Part shown: piece by piece, positions 35,262 to 43,328 of the stretch
Position numbering within the stretch: position 1 is the stretch's first letter
Layout of the letters: every line of letters starts with the position of its first letter
NCBI GenBank assembly: GCA_020161695.1
Contig: JAIUOO010000021.1
Coordinates: forward strand, 1 to 64,000
DNA from: Pseudomonadota bacterium
GTDB lineage: Bacteria; Pseudomonadota; Alphaproteobacteria; Rhizobiales; Phreatobacteraceae
Reading direction: 5' to 3'
Length of the DNA stretch: 64,000 nt
The notes under the pieces: model-generated
Seen by the model: only the letters and a program-made list of their open reading frames with translations
Told to the model about the DNA's origin: nothing
Database searches by the model: none
Position numbers and translations under genes: made by a program

Positions 35262-35912
35262 TCAGCGGTCGGCGAAATCGTCGCCGCTGACCGGGGAGGT
35301 GGGCGCGACCGGCCTTGCCGGACGCGGACGGTCGCGCACGAAGCCCGGCACGTCCTGCCCGACCGGCGGGCGCGGCGCGCGCTCGGACGGATCGCGGCCG
35401 ACCCGCTGGGAGAGGTGGGCGAGATCGATGAACTCGTCGGCCTGGCGGCGCAGCTCGTCGGCGATCATGGCCGGCTGGACCGAAACGGTGGAGACCACCG
35501 ACACCTTGACGCCCTTGCGCTGCAGCGCCTCGACCAGCGAGCGGAAGTCGCCGTCGCCGGAGAACAGGACGATGTGATCGACGCGCGGCGCGAGTTCCAT
35601 GGCATCGACGGCGAGTTCGATGTCCATGTTGCCCTTCACCTTGCGGCGGCCCATGGAGTCGGTGAACTCCTTGGCCGTCTTGGTGACGACGGTGAAGCCG
35701 TTATAGTCGAGCCAGTCGATCAGCGGCCGGATCGAGGAATATTCCTGATCCTCGACCAGCGCCGTGTAGTAATAGGCCCGCAGCAGATAGCCGCGCGCGC
35801 GGAACTCGCCGAGCAGGCGCTTGTAGTCGATGTCGAAGCCGAGCGTCTTGGCGGTCGCGTAGAGATTGGCGCCGTCGATGAAGAGGGCGATCCGTTCCTG
35901 GCCGTTCTGCAT
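35262..35912 (-). CDS. LabA-like NYN-domain protein
   Basis: This 216-residue protein has a PIN-like NYN nuclease fold. Acidic metal-site residues are visible in ALFIDGANLY (Asp near 13), MDIELAVDAM and LFSGDGDFRSL. A disordered Pro/Arg tail follows (about 175-216). LabA/NYN proteins are presumed RNases; the family is found near smpB and rpoZ in Hyphomicrobiales. The space upstream (35913-36082) is comparatively AT-rich and probably holds its promoter. Activity has not been shown for this protein. Confidence 0.88.
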   Translation of the reverse strand: MQNGQERIALFIDGANLYATAKTLGFDIDYKRLLGEFRARGYLLRAYYYTALVEDQEYSSIRPLIDWLDYNGFTVVTKTAKEFTDSMGRRKVKGNMDIELAVDAMELAPRVDHIVLFSGDGDFRSLVEALQRKGVKVSVVSTVSVQPAMIADELRRQADEFIDLAHLSQRVGRDPSERAPRPPVGQDVPGFVRDRPRPARPVAPTSPVSGDDFADR

Positions 35913-36082
35913 GCCTTGAAATCCCTTTGGCCGGCAATCGTCGTGGGTCTTGAAAAGTCGGGGCTTTTGAAAAGGTCCGCACGCGCAATGACGTTGTCGA
36001 CAGGTCGGCCCTGTCTGGAATCATCCTAACATAACTTTTCAGCGGTACTGCAAGACTGCGCCGGTTTTACCGGTTTTTCCGC

Positions 36083-37087
36083 TCAGCGCCGGTCGGGCAG
36101 GCCGGTCTGCGTGCCGAGCGGCGAAATGCGCGCGCTGGCGATGGTATCGCGCCACCTGACGGTTTCGGCGGCCACCTTGGCGGCGAAGGCCGCCTGGCCG
36201 AGCGGGGCGGGAATGCCGCCGATGGCATCATAGGCGGTCGCAACCGAAGGCTCGCGCAGGGCCTGCAGGGTCGCCTGTTCGATGCGGCCGAGCATGTCGG
36301 ACGGGGTCGCCGCGGGCGCTACGAGGCCGAACCAGGCATCGATCACCAGATCGGCGCGGCCGAGCTCCGCGAAAGTCGGCACGCCCGGCAGCTTCGCGAG
36401 GCGCTTCTCGGCCATCACCGCGATCGGGATGAGGCGGCCCTCCTGGATGTGCCTGACGACGTTCGAGCCGGTCTCGCAGACGATGTCGAGCGCGCCCTTG
36501 ACCAGCGCCTCCTGAAGCGGGCCGCCGCCGGCGAAGGGGATGTGGAGGGTCTGGATGCCGACGGCGCGGCGCAGCACCTCGCCGGCCAGATGCTGCATCG
36601 AGCCGTTGCCCGACGAGCCGGTGACCAGCGCGCGCGACTTGCCGGCGGCGATCAGGCCGTCGAGGTCCTTCACGTTCAGCTTGTCATGCGCGCAGAGGAC
36701 GATGGGGAAGGCGATGACCTGCGCGACGGGGACGAGGTCCCTGGCGGGGTCGAAGAAGCTCTGCTGGAGCAGATGCGGATTGATCGCCAGCGGGCCGGCA
36801 TGACCGAACAGCAGGGTGCGCCCGTCCGGGCTGGCCTTGGCGACGGCGAAGGCCGCGAGGTCGCCGCCGGAGCCCGCCATGTATTCGAGCACGATGTCCG
36901 AGCCGAGCGAGCGGGTAAGGAACGGCAAGATCGGCTGCATCGAAGCCGTGCTGGTGCCGCCGGGCGGAAAGGCGATGACCACCTTGATGGGGGAGGCAGC
37001 CTGTCCGGACGCATGGCGCGCTCCCGGCCCGCAGGCAAGGGACAGGACGGCGGCAGCGCCGACCAGATCGCGCCGTGACGGCGTCAT
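36083..37087 (-). CDS. Tripartite tricarboxylate transporter (Bug-type) solute-binding protein
   Basis: From the ATG at 37087, with AAGGAGG upstream, this 334-residue periplasmic protein has a signal (MTPSRRDLVGAAAVLSLACGPG, Tat-like double Arg) and the Bug fold with IKVVIAFPPGGTSTA and the RTLLFGHAGPLAINPHLL segments. Such proteins bind carboxylates for a TctAB membrane pair. No tctA or tctB gene is adjacent, so it is an orphan; many Bug proteins are. Ligand unknown. Confidence 0.9.
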   Translation of the reverse strand: MTPSRRDLVGAAAVLSLACGPGARHASGQAASPIKVVIAFPPGGTSTASMQPILPFLTRSLGSDIVLEYMAGSGGDLAAFAVAKASPDGRTLLFGHAGPLAINPHLLQQSFFDPARDLVPVAQVIAFPIVLCAHDKLNVKDLDGLIAAGKSRALVTGSSGNGSMQHLAGEVLRRAVGIQTLHIPFAGGGPLQEALVKGALDIVCETGSNVVRHIQEGRLIPIAVMAEKRLAKLPGVPTFAELGRADLVIDAWFGLVAPAATPSDMLGRIEQATLQALREPSVATAYDAIGGIPAPLGQAAFAAKVAAETVRWRDTIASARISPLGTQTGLPDRR

Positions 37088-37313
37088 GGATGCGCCTCCT
37101 TGAACGGTCACCCTTTACCGATATCGGCTTATGAAGCGGGCGGGCCTCGCCCGTCAACTGGTATGGCAGGAAGCATCTGCCGGCGAAGGTCCGGCAGGCC
37201 GGAAGCGGCGCGCCGGCCAGCGCACTTGTTTCCGAAGCCGGCTGCGGCTATACACCGCCACTTTCCGCACATCCGACCCGCTTTCCGGGCGCCACGCTCT
37301 CAAAGGAACACCG

Positions 37314-37706
37314 ATGGCTCGCGTCACCGTCGAGGATTGCATTGACAAGGTCGACAACCGCTTCGAGCTGGTTCTGGTCGCCAGCCACCGCGCGCGCATG
37401 CTCGCCGCCGGCGCGCCGATCACCATCGACCGCGACCGCGACAAGAACCCGGTCGTCGCCCTGCGCGAGATCGCCGATGCGACCGTCTCGCCCGACGACC
37501 TGAAGGAAGACCTGATCCACTCGCTGCAGAAATATGTCGAGGTGGACGAGCCGGAGCCGGATGCGGTGCCGATGATCTCCGCCGGCGGCAGCGCCGATTC
37601 GGACGATGCCCCGGTCGCCATGGACCGCATGAGCGAGGAAGACCTGCTGCGCGGCCTCGAGGGGCTGAAGCCGCCGGAGGATACCGACGACGACGAGGGC
37701 CTCTGA
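37314..37706 (+). CDS. rpoZ: RNA polymerase omega subunit
   Basis: Omega helps fold and hold the beta-prime subunit. The ATG at 37314, after AAAGGAACACCG, gives 130 residues with the canonical MARVTVEDCIDKVDNRFELVLVASHRAR N-terminus (quoted in part) and the ARML-G-ITIDRD-DKNPVVALREIA core. The acidic C-terminal tail is longer than in E. coli and typical for alphaproteobacteria. An upstream open frame is only untranslated leader. It lies before rel/spoT, the usual pairing with (p)ppGpp synthesis, and a terminator separates them. Confidence 0.96.
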   Translation: MARVTVEDCIDKVDNRFELVLVASHRARMLAAGAPITIDRDRDKNPVVALREIADATVSPDDLKEDLIHSLQKYVEVDEPEPDAVPMISAGGSADSDDAPVAMDRMSEEDLLRGLEGLKPPEDTDDDEGL

Positions 37707-37732
37707 GCCCGGTTTCGGTGCTGATGCGTCGA

Positions 37733-37755
37733 GGCGGCCTTCGGGCCGCCTTTTT
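37733..37755 (+). terminator. Rho-independent terminator after rpoZ
   Basis: GGCGGCC and GGCCGCC pair perfectly around a TTCG tetraloop, followed by TTTTT. It begins 27 bp after the rpoZ stop and separates it from the rel/spoT gene. Confidence 0.88.
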
Positions 37756-37851
37756 CGTTGGCGGCTATACGCGACGGATTGTTGCGGTGCGCCGGTATCA
37801 GGATGATATCCTCGGTGTTTACCGCGGATCGCGAGGAGTTTTGCCCACCCC

Positions 37852-40029
37852 ATGATGCGGCAGTACGAGCTGGTCGAGCGCGTCAAGCGCTACAACCCCA
37901 AGGCCGACGAGGCCCTGCTCGACCGCGCCTATGTCTATGCCATGCTCGCGCACGGCAGCCAGAAGCGCGCCTCCGGCGATCCCTATTTCTCGCACCCGCT
38001 GGAAGTGGCGGCGATCCTCACCGACCTGAAGCTGGATGACGCGACGATCGTCGCGGCCCTGCTGCACGACACGATCGAGGACACCGCGGCGACCAAGGAG
38101 GACATCCGCGAGAAGTTCGGCGCCAACATCGCCGAACTCGTCGACGGTCTGACCAAGCTGAAGAAGCTCGACCTCGTCTCGAAGCAGGCCGTGCAGGCGG
38201 AGAACCTGCGCAAGCTGCTGCTGGCGATCACCTCCGACGTGCGCGTGCTGCTGGTGAAGCTCGCCGACCGGCTCCACAACATGCGCACGCTGCATTACGT
38301 GCCGCCGGCCAAGCGCGACCGCATCGCCCAGGAGACGCTCGACATCTATGCGCCGCTCGCCGGCCGCATGGGCATGCACGAAATGCGCGAGGAGCTGGAG
38401 GACCTGGCCTTCCGCCAGATCAACCCGGAGGCCTACAACGCGCTGATCGCCCGGCTGGCGCGCCAGCGCGAGGCCAGCGCCGCCGCCATCGAGGAGATCG
38501 AGACGCAGCTGGCCCGCAAGCTCGCGGGCGAGGGCATCGGCGCCGATGTCAGCGGCCGCCAGAAGAAGCCCTATTCGATCTATCGCAAGATGGAGCGGAA
38601 GTCGGTCTCCTTCGAGCAGCTCTCCGACGTGGTCGGCTTCCGCGTGCTGGTCGACAGCGTGGTCGACTGCTACCGCGCCGTCGGCGTCATCCACACGACC
38701 TGGCCGGCGGTGCCGCAGCGGTTCAAGGACTATATCTCGACGCCCAAGGGCAACGACTACCGCTCGATCCACACCACGGTGATCGGCCCCGGCAGCCAGC
38801 GCGTGGAGATGCAGATCCGCACCCACGACATGCACCAGATCGCCGAGTTCGGCATCGCCGCCCACGCGCTCTACAAGGACGGCGCGGAGATCTCGGCCTT
38901 CGAGAAGGAGAGCAGCGCCTATGCCTGGCTGCGCCACACCGTGGACATGCTGGCGCACGGCGACAACCCCGAGGAGTTCCTCGAGCACACCAAGCTCGAA
39001 CTGTTCTCCGACCAGGTCTACTGCTTCACGCCCAAGGGCCGGCTGATTGCCCTGCCGCGCAAGGCCAATTGCATCGACTTCGCCTATGCGGTGCACACCG
39101 ATATCGGCAATCACTGCTCGCGCTCGCGCATCAACGGCGTCGAGCGGCCGCTGGTGACCGAGCTGCAGAACGGCGACGAGGTCGAGATCATCACCGACCC
39201 CAAGGCGACGCCGTCGCCGGCCTGGGAGAACATCGTGGTGACGGGCAGGGCGCGCTCGGCCATCCGCCGCGCCACCCGCGCCGCCACCCGCGCGCAATAT
39301 CTCGGGCTCGGCCGGCGCATCGTGCAGAGCCTGTTCAACCGGGCCGGCAAGCCCTTCTCCGACGAGGTGCTGAAGGCCGGCCTCAAGCGCATCGCCCGCG
39401 CCACCGTGGAGGATGTCTACTGGGCGGTGGGGCGCGACGAGATTCCCGCCGAGGACGTGCTGCGCGCGGTCTATCCCGACTTCAAGGAAGAGGTGCCGCT
39501 GGGGCCGAAGCCGACCGCCGAATGGTTCGGCGTCGGCGGACAGGCGGCGCTGAAGTTCCAGGTGCCGGAGACCGAGGGGGCGATCCCCATCCGCGGCATC
39601 AATTTCGACCTGCCGGTGCGCTTCGCGGCCGATGGCGGCGCGGTGCCGGGAGACCGCATCGTCGGCATCCTCACCCCCGGCGAGGGCATCACCATCTATC
39701 CGATCCAGTCGCCGGCGCTGGCGGCCTACGACAACGAGCCGGAGCGCTGGCTGGACGTGCGCTGGGACATCGACGAGGCCCGCCGCGCCCGCTACCCCGT
39801 GCGCGTCGCGGTGAAATCACGCAACGAGCCGGGCTCGCTCGCGCGCATCACGCAGGTCATCGCCGACAATGACGGCAATATCGACAACCTGCGCATGCAG
39901 CGGAAGACGGCCGACTATACGGACGTGGTGATCGACGTTGAGGTCTGGGACCTGAAACACCTCAACGCGATCATCGGGGGCATCAAGAGCCTGCCGATGG
40001 CGGCGGATGCGGTGAGGATGTTCGAGTAG
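37852..40029 (+). CDS. rsh: Bifunctional (p)ppGpp synthetase/hydrolase (Rel/SpoT)
   Basis: This 725-residue long RSH protein makes and degrades the stringent-response alarmone. The hydrolase part (about 1-200) keeps HPLEVA and LLHDTIEDT metal-binding segments, so it should be active. The synthetase part (about 230-350) has YSIYRKMERK and KGNDYRSIHTTV. A TGS domain (about 385-445) and a C-terminal ACT domain (about 650-720) follow. Alphaproteobacteria usually have a single long RSH. Two ATGs in tandem open the frame at 37852; the first is used. pyrE follows after 74 bp. Confidence 0.95.
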   Translation: MMRQYELVERVKRYNPKADEALLDRAYVYAMLAHGSQKRASGDPYFSHPLEVAAILTDLKLDDATIVAALLHDTIEDTAATKEDIREKFGANIAELVDGLTKLKKLDLVSKQAVQAENLRKLLLAITSDVRVLLVKLADRLHNMRTLHYVPPAKRDRIAQETLDIYAPLAGRMGMHEMREELEDLAFRQINPEAYNALIARLARQREASAAAIEEIETQLARKLAGEGIGADVSGRQKKPYSIYRKMERKSVSFEQLSDVVGFRVLVDSVVDCYRAVGVIHTTWPAVPQRFKDYISTPKGNDYRSIHTTVIGPGSQRVEMQIRTHDMHQIAEFGIAAHALYKDGAEISAFEKESSAYAWLRHTVDMLAHGDNPEEFLEHTKLELFSDQVYCFTPKGRLIALPRKANCIDFAYAVHTDIGNHCSRSRINGVERPLVTELQNGDEVEIITDPKATPSPAWENIVVTGRARSAIRRATRAATRAQYLGLGRRIVQSLFNRAGKPFSDEVLKAGLKRIARATVEDVYWAVGRDEIPAEDVLRAVYPDFKEEVPLGPKPTAEWFGVGGQAALKFQVPETEGAIPIRGINFDLPVRFAADGGAVPGDRIVGILTPGEGITIYPIQSPALAAYDNEPERWLDVRWDIDEARRARYPVRVAVKSRNEPGSLARITQVIADNDGNIDNLRMQRKTADYTDVVIDVEVWDLKHLNAIIGGIKSLPMAADAVRMFE

Positions 40030-40103
40030 GGGAGTGGGGGCGTGGTTGACTCCTCCCCCCATTCGGCGTCTCTCCCGTCAAACTCGAACGGACGCGACCG
40101 CCC

Positions 40104-40706
40104 ATGACCCCCGACGACGTGCTCTCAGAATTCCGCGCCGCCGGCGCGCTGCTGGAAGGCCATTTCATCCTGTCGTCGGGCAGGCGCAGCCCCGTCTTCC
40201 TCCAGAAGATGTTCGTCTTCCAGGACCCCGAGCGCACCGCGCGGCTCTGCGCGGCGCTGGCCGAGAAGGTCAAGGAGCGCTTCGGCCGCATCGACTACGT
40301 GGTGTCGCCGGCCGTCGGCGGCATCGTGCCGGGCTACGAGACGGCCCGGCAGCTCGGCGCCAAGGCGATCTTCGTCGAGCGCGAGAACGGCGAGTTCAAG
40401 CTGCGCCGCGGCTTCGAGATACCAGCCGGCGCCCGCGTGCTGGTGGTCGAGGACATCGTCACCACCGGCCTGTCGACGCGCGAGTGCCTTGCCGCCATTG
40501 CCGGCCATCCCGGCGAGACGGTCGGCGCGGCGGTGCTGGTCGACCGCTCGGCCGGCAAGGTTGATGTCGGCGTGCCGCTGGTCTCGCTGCTGTCCTGGTA
40601 CGTGCCGGACTATGCGGCGGACGACCTGCCGCCGGAGCTCGCCAGCCTGCCTGCGGTGAAGCCGGGCTCGCGCGGCATCCAGGGCAATGCGGGAGCCAAG
40701 GCATGA
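40104..40706 (+). CDS. pyrE: Orotate phosphoribosyltransferase
   Basis: PyrE joins orotate with PRPP to make OMP in pyrimidine synthesis. The 200-residue protein has the PRTase signature VLVVEDIVTTG and SPAVGGIVPGYETAR. It overlaps the next gene by four bases (40703-40706). The order rel-pyrE-acpS is common in alphaproteobacteria. Confidence 0.95.
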   Translation: MTPDDVLSEFRAAGALLEGHFILSSGRRSPVFLQKMFVFQDPERTARLCAALAEKVKERFGRIDYVVSPAVGGIVPGYETARQLGAKAIFVERENGEFKLRRGFEIPAGARVLVVEDIVTTGLSTRECLAAIAGHPGETVGAAVLVDRSAGKVDVGVPLVSLLSWYVPDYAADDLPPELASLPAVKPGSRGIQGNAGAKA

Positions 40707-41170
40707 GCGGCGGCGACGGCGCGGCCGGCACGGCGCCGCAGGCGGGCGCCTCGCGTTCGCGCCTGTTCGTCGGCCTGTTCGTGCTGTTCATGGGCCTCGT
40801 CATCACCGCGCCCAATGCCTGGCCGCTGATCCAGTATGCGGTGGCGAGCCGCAGCGAGCCGGTGACGGCGCGCTGGGTGGAATCGAACATCGCGACCTCG
40901 TCGCGCGACACGGTCGGCGTGCCGACCTTCGTCTACGAGCGGCGCATCGGCCCGATGGTGCAGGAATGCCGGATCGCGCTGGTGAAGTATCGCCACGCCC
41001 CGAACGGCCGCCCGCTGCACGAGACGCTGCGCGTCGTGCCGGGCACCACCTGCGACGACATCGTGGTGCTTGACGATCCCCCGCGCGAGCGCATTCCGCT
41101 GGTCCTGCTGGGGCTTCTGATCGCGGCCGGCGGGCTGGCGCTGACGATCATCGCCGTCAGGAGGCGCTAG
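40703..41170 (+). CDS. DUF3592-like membrane protein
   Basis: This 155-residue protein has one helix at about 22-45 and another at about 130-152 flanking a soluble domain with two cysteines (VQECRIALV and GTTCDDIVV), the layout of DUF3592 proteins. The ATG at 40703 overlaps the pyrE stop, so translation is coupled. It ends 1 bp before the acpS GTG. Function unknown. Confidence 0.75.
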   Translation: MSGGDGAAGTAPQAGASRSRLFVGLFVLFMGLVITAPNAWPLIQYAVASRSEPVTARWVESNIATSSRDTVGVPTFVYERRIGPMVQECRIALVKYRHAPNGRPLHETLRVVPGTTCDDIVVLDDPPRERIPLVLLGLLIAAGGLALTIIAVRRR

Positions 41171-41171
41171 C

Positions 41172-41573
41172 GTGATCATCGGCATCGGCTCCGACCTCTG
41201 CGACATCAGGCGCATCGAGAAGTCGCTGGAGCGGCACGCCGAGCGTTTCACGCACCGCCTGTTCACCGAGAAGGAGCGCTCGCGGGCCGAGGGCAGGGCG
41301 CATCGCGCCGCGACCTATGCCAAGCGCTTCGCCGCCAAGGAGGCGATGGCCAAGGCGCTCGGCACCGGCATCCGCAAGGGCGTGTTCTGGAAGGATATGG
41401 GCGTCGCCAACCTGCCCTCGGGCAAGCCGACCATGGAACTGACCGGCGGCGCGCTCGACATGCTGCGCTCCCTGACGCCGGCCGGCCATCGCGCGCTGAT
41501 CCACCTGACCATCACCGACGATTTCCCGATGGCGCAGGCCTTCGTGATCATCGAGGCGGTGCCGGAAGCCTGA
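41172..41573 (+). CDS. acpS: Holo-ACP synthase (4'-phosphopantetheinyl transferase)
   Basis: AcpS activates acyl carrier protein by attaching 4'-phosphopantetheine from CoA. The GTG at 41172 gives 133 residues starting VIIGIGSDLCDI with the metal-binding Asp8, and the YAKRFAAKEAMAKALGTG signature with the catalytic Glu. It is the last gene of the rel-pyrE-acpS group. Confidence 0.95.
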   Translation: MIIGIGSDLCDIRRIEKSLERHAERFTHRLFTEKERSRAEGRAHRAATYAKRFAAKEAMAKALGTGIRKGVFWKDMGVANLPSGKPTMELTGGALDMLRSLTPAGHRALIHLTITDDFPMAQAFVIIEAVPEA

Positions 41574-41578
41574 CCGAC

Positions 41579-41615
41579 AGCGTTTTCGGGCGAAGCGGGT
41601 TCCGGTTCGCGTGAT
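41579..41615. repeat. Degenerate Hyphomicrobiales dispersed repeat fragment
   Basis: This segment (AGCGTTTTCGGGCGAAGCGG then GTTCCGGTTCGCGTGAT) resembles a dispersed repeat that I recall from rhizobial genomes, in which GCGTTTTCGAGCGAAGTGG is followed by a GGTTCGCGTGA part. Here it looks like a single decayed half-copy just after acpS. Identification is from memory and tentative. Confidence 0.35.
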
Positions 41616-41800
41616 GTCGCGGAGGTTGGAGCCGATGCCGGCTGAACGCCTGTTCATCGCGGTGCCATGGTGCGGACATTCTTCGTTCAGAACGGGTTCA
41701 GCGCGGAACCCCTAGTGTCCGGCAACGTTTGAAACGGGAGCTTGAAGTCGAGGCGCGTCGCGCCACGAAGCGTCCCAAGCGAACGGAAAGGGGCATCGTC

Positions 41801-42178
41801 ATGCTTTCCAACACGATCAAGGCCACCGTGGCCGCCATTGTCGTCGCCGCCGGCGTTGCCGCGGCCGCGGCTCCCGCCGAGGCGCAGTATTACCGCCGCC
41901 ACTACCATGGCGACCGGGGCGCCGCGATCGGCGCGGGCATCGCGCTCGGCGTGCTCGGCCTCGGTGCCGCGGCCATCGCCGCCGACCAGAACCGCCGCGC
42001 CTACTATTACGACGACGGCTATTACGCGCCGCGGCCGCGCTACGGCTACTACGAGGGCCCGGCCTACTACCAGCGCCCGACCTACTACGAGCGCCAGGAC
42101 TACTACTACGAGGCGCCGCCGCGCGTCCGCCACCCGCGCGTGCGCGCCGACGAGCGCTATCCGCACACGTTCCGCTAA
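41801..42178 (+). CDS. Secreted Tyr/Arg-rich protein
   Basis: The ATG at 41801, after GGAAAGGGG, gives a 125-residue protein with a Sec signal (MLSNTIKATVAAIVVAAGVA, cleavage near AEAQY), a glycine/alanine membrane-like stretch (about 46-64) and a Tyr-rich tail (YYYDDGYYAPRPRYGYYEGP and similar). It is of the low-complexity secreted type also seen at 19356-19691 but not clearly homologous. Function unknown. Confidence 0.75.
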   Translation: MLSNTIKATVAAIVVAAGVAAAAAPAEAQYYRRHYHGDRGAAIGAGIALGVLGLGAAAIAADQNRRAYYYDDGYYAPRPRYGYYEGPAYYQRPTYYERQDYYYEAPPRVRHPRVRADERYPHTFR

Positions 42179-42202
42179 GGCGGTTCGGCCGGACGTTTCA
42201 GA

Positions 42203-42232
42203 GGGCGCGGTCTTCAGGGGCCGCGCCCTTTT
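42203..42232 (+). terminator. Rho-independent terminator
   Basis: GGGCGCGG pairs with CCGCGCCC around a ten-base loop, followed by TTTT. It lies 24 bp after the stop of the secreted Tyr-rich protein and abuts the convergent AEC carrier. Confidence 0.8.
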
Positions 42233-42233
42233 C

Positions 42234-43160
42234 CTATCCGGCGAGGGCGAGGATGATCGGGATGGTGACGACCGCGATCAGCGTCTGGACCGTCAGGATC
42301 TCCGCCATCAGCGGCGCGTCGCCGCCCATCTGCCGGGCGAGGATGTAGGAGCCGGAGGCGGTCGGCATGCCGGCGCTGAGGATAGCGACCTGCAGCGGCA
42401 CGCCGCCGACGCCGAGAGCCAAGGCGATGCCGGCGGCCATGGCGGGCATGAGCAGCAGTTTCAGCGCGGTGGTGACCCAGGTGAGCGCGCGCGGCCTGAG
42501 CGCGGCGCCGACATCCAGCCCCGCGCCGACCAGCAGCAGGCCGGTGCCGAGCGCGGCGGCGCCGAGAATGTCGCCGAAGCGCATGGCAATCGTCGGCAGG
42601 GGCAGGCCGACGGCGTTGATCGCGATGCCGATGGCGGACGACCAGATGAACGGGTTGGTGACGATGGCCTTCAGCGTCGGGCCGAGGACGATCGGCTTGT
42701 CCTGCGCATAGTGCTGGAGCATCACCACGGCCAGCACGTTGAGCAGCGGGATCATCGCCGCGACGGAAATGGCGGTGAGGGTCAGCCCCATCTGGCCGAA
42801 CAGGGCACCGGCGGTAGCGATGGCGACGAAGGAGTTCCAGCGCGTCGCGCCCTGGAAGACCGAGGTGAAGGCCGGACCGTCCATGCCGAAGGAGCGGGCG
42901 AGCAGCGGGCGCAGCGCCATCAGGATCGCGGTCATGGCGAGGATGCCGCCGATCAGCGCGAGGCCCATGGCGATGACCGGCACGCTGCGCAGGTCCGCCT
43001 TCGCCATCGTCATGATGATCATGGCCGGGAAGAAGACGTAGTAGGTGGCGCGCTCCAGCCCGCGCCAGCCGGCATCCTCCATCAGCGGCATGGCTTTCAG
43101 CCAGGCGCCGAGCACGATGATCAGGAAGACGGGGGTCAGGCTGGCGATGATCGGGAACAT
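42234..43160 (-). CDS. AEC-family (auxin efflux carrier type) transporter
   Basis: This 308-residue protein starts at the ATG at 43160 (MFPIIASLTPVF); the longer frame upstream adds an Arg-rich leader. About ten hydrophobic helices and the NPFIWSSAIG and GTGLLLVGAGLDVG segments match the AEC/bacterial malonate-carrier family. No clear Shine-Dalgarno lies before the ATG. Family members move carboxylates or related compounds; the substrate here is unknown. It converges on the Tyr-rich protein gene. Confidence 0.85.
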   Translation of the reverse strand: MFPIIASLTPVFLIIVLGAWLKAMPLMEDAGWRGLERATYYVFFPAMIIMTMAKADLRSVPVIAMGLALIGGILAMTAILMALRPLLARSFGMDGPAFTSVFQGATRWNSFVAIATAGALFGQMGLTLTAISVAAMIPLLNVLAVVMLQHYAQDKPIVLGPTLKAIVTNPFIWSSAIGIAINAVGLPLPTIAMRFGDILGAAALGTGLLLVGAGLDVGAALRPRALTWVTTALKLLLMPAMAAGIALALGVGGVPLQVAILSAGMPTASGSYILARQMGGDAPLMAEILTVQTLIAVVTIPIILALAG

Positions 43161-43328
43161 GAGAGGTGTCGCGGGGGCGGGCCCGCGTCTTCCATCACGG
43201 GATCGTTCCGCGCGCAACCATGTCGGGCGCATGAGTGGGCGGCAGGCACACGATCTTCGTCGCTGACGGATCGCCCCCGGGGCCCAAGGTCAGGCTTGAG
43301 GGAGCAGACAGGGCGTGGGCCTGCCTTC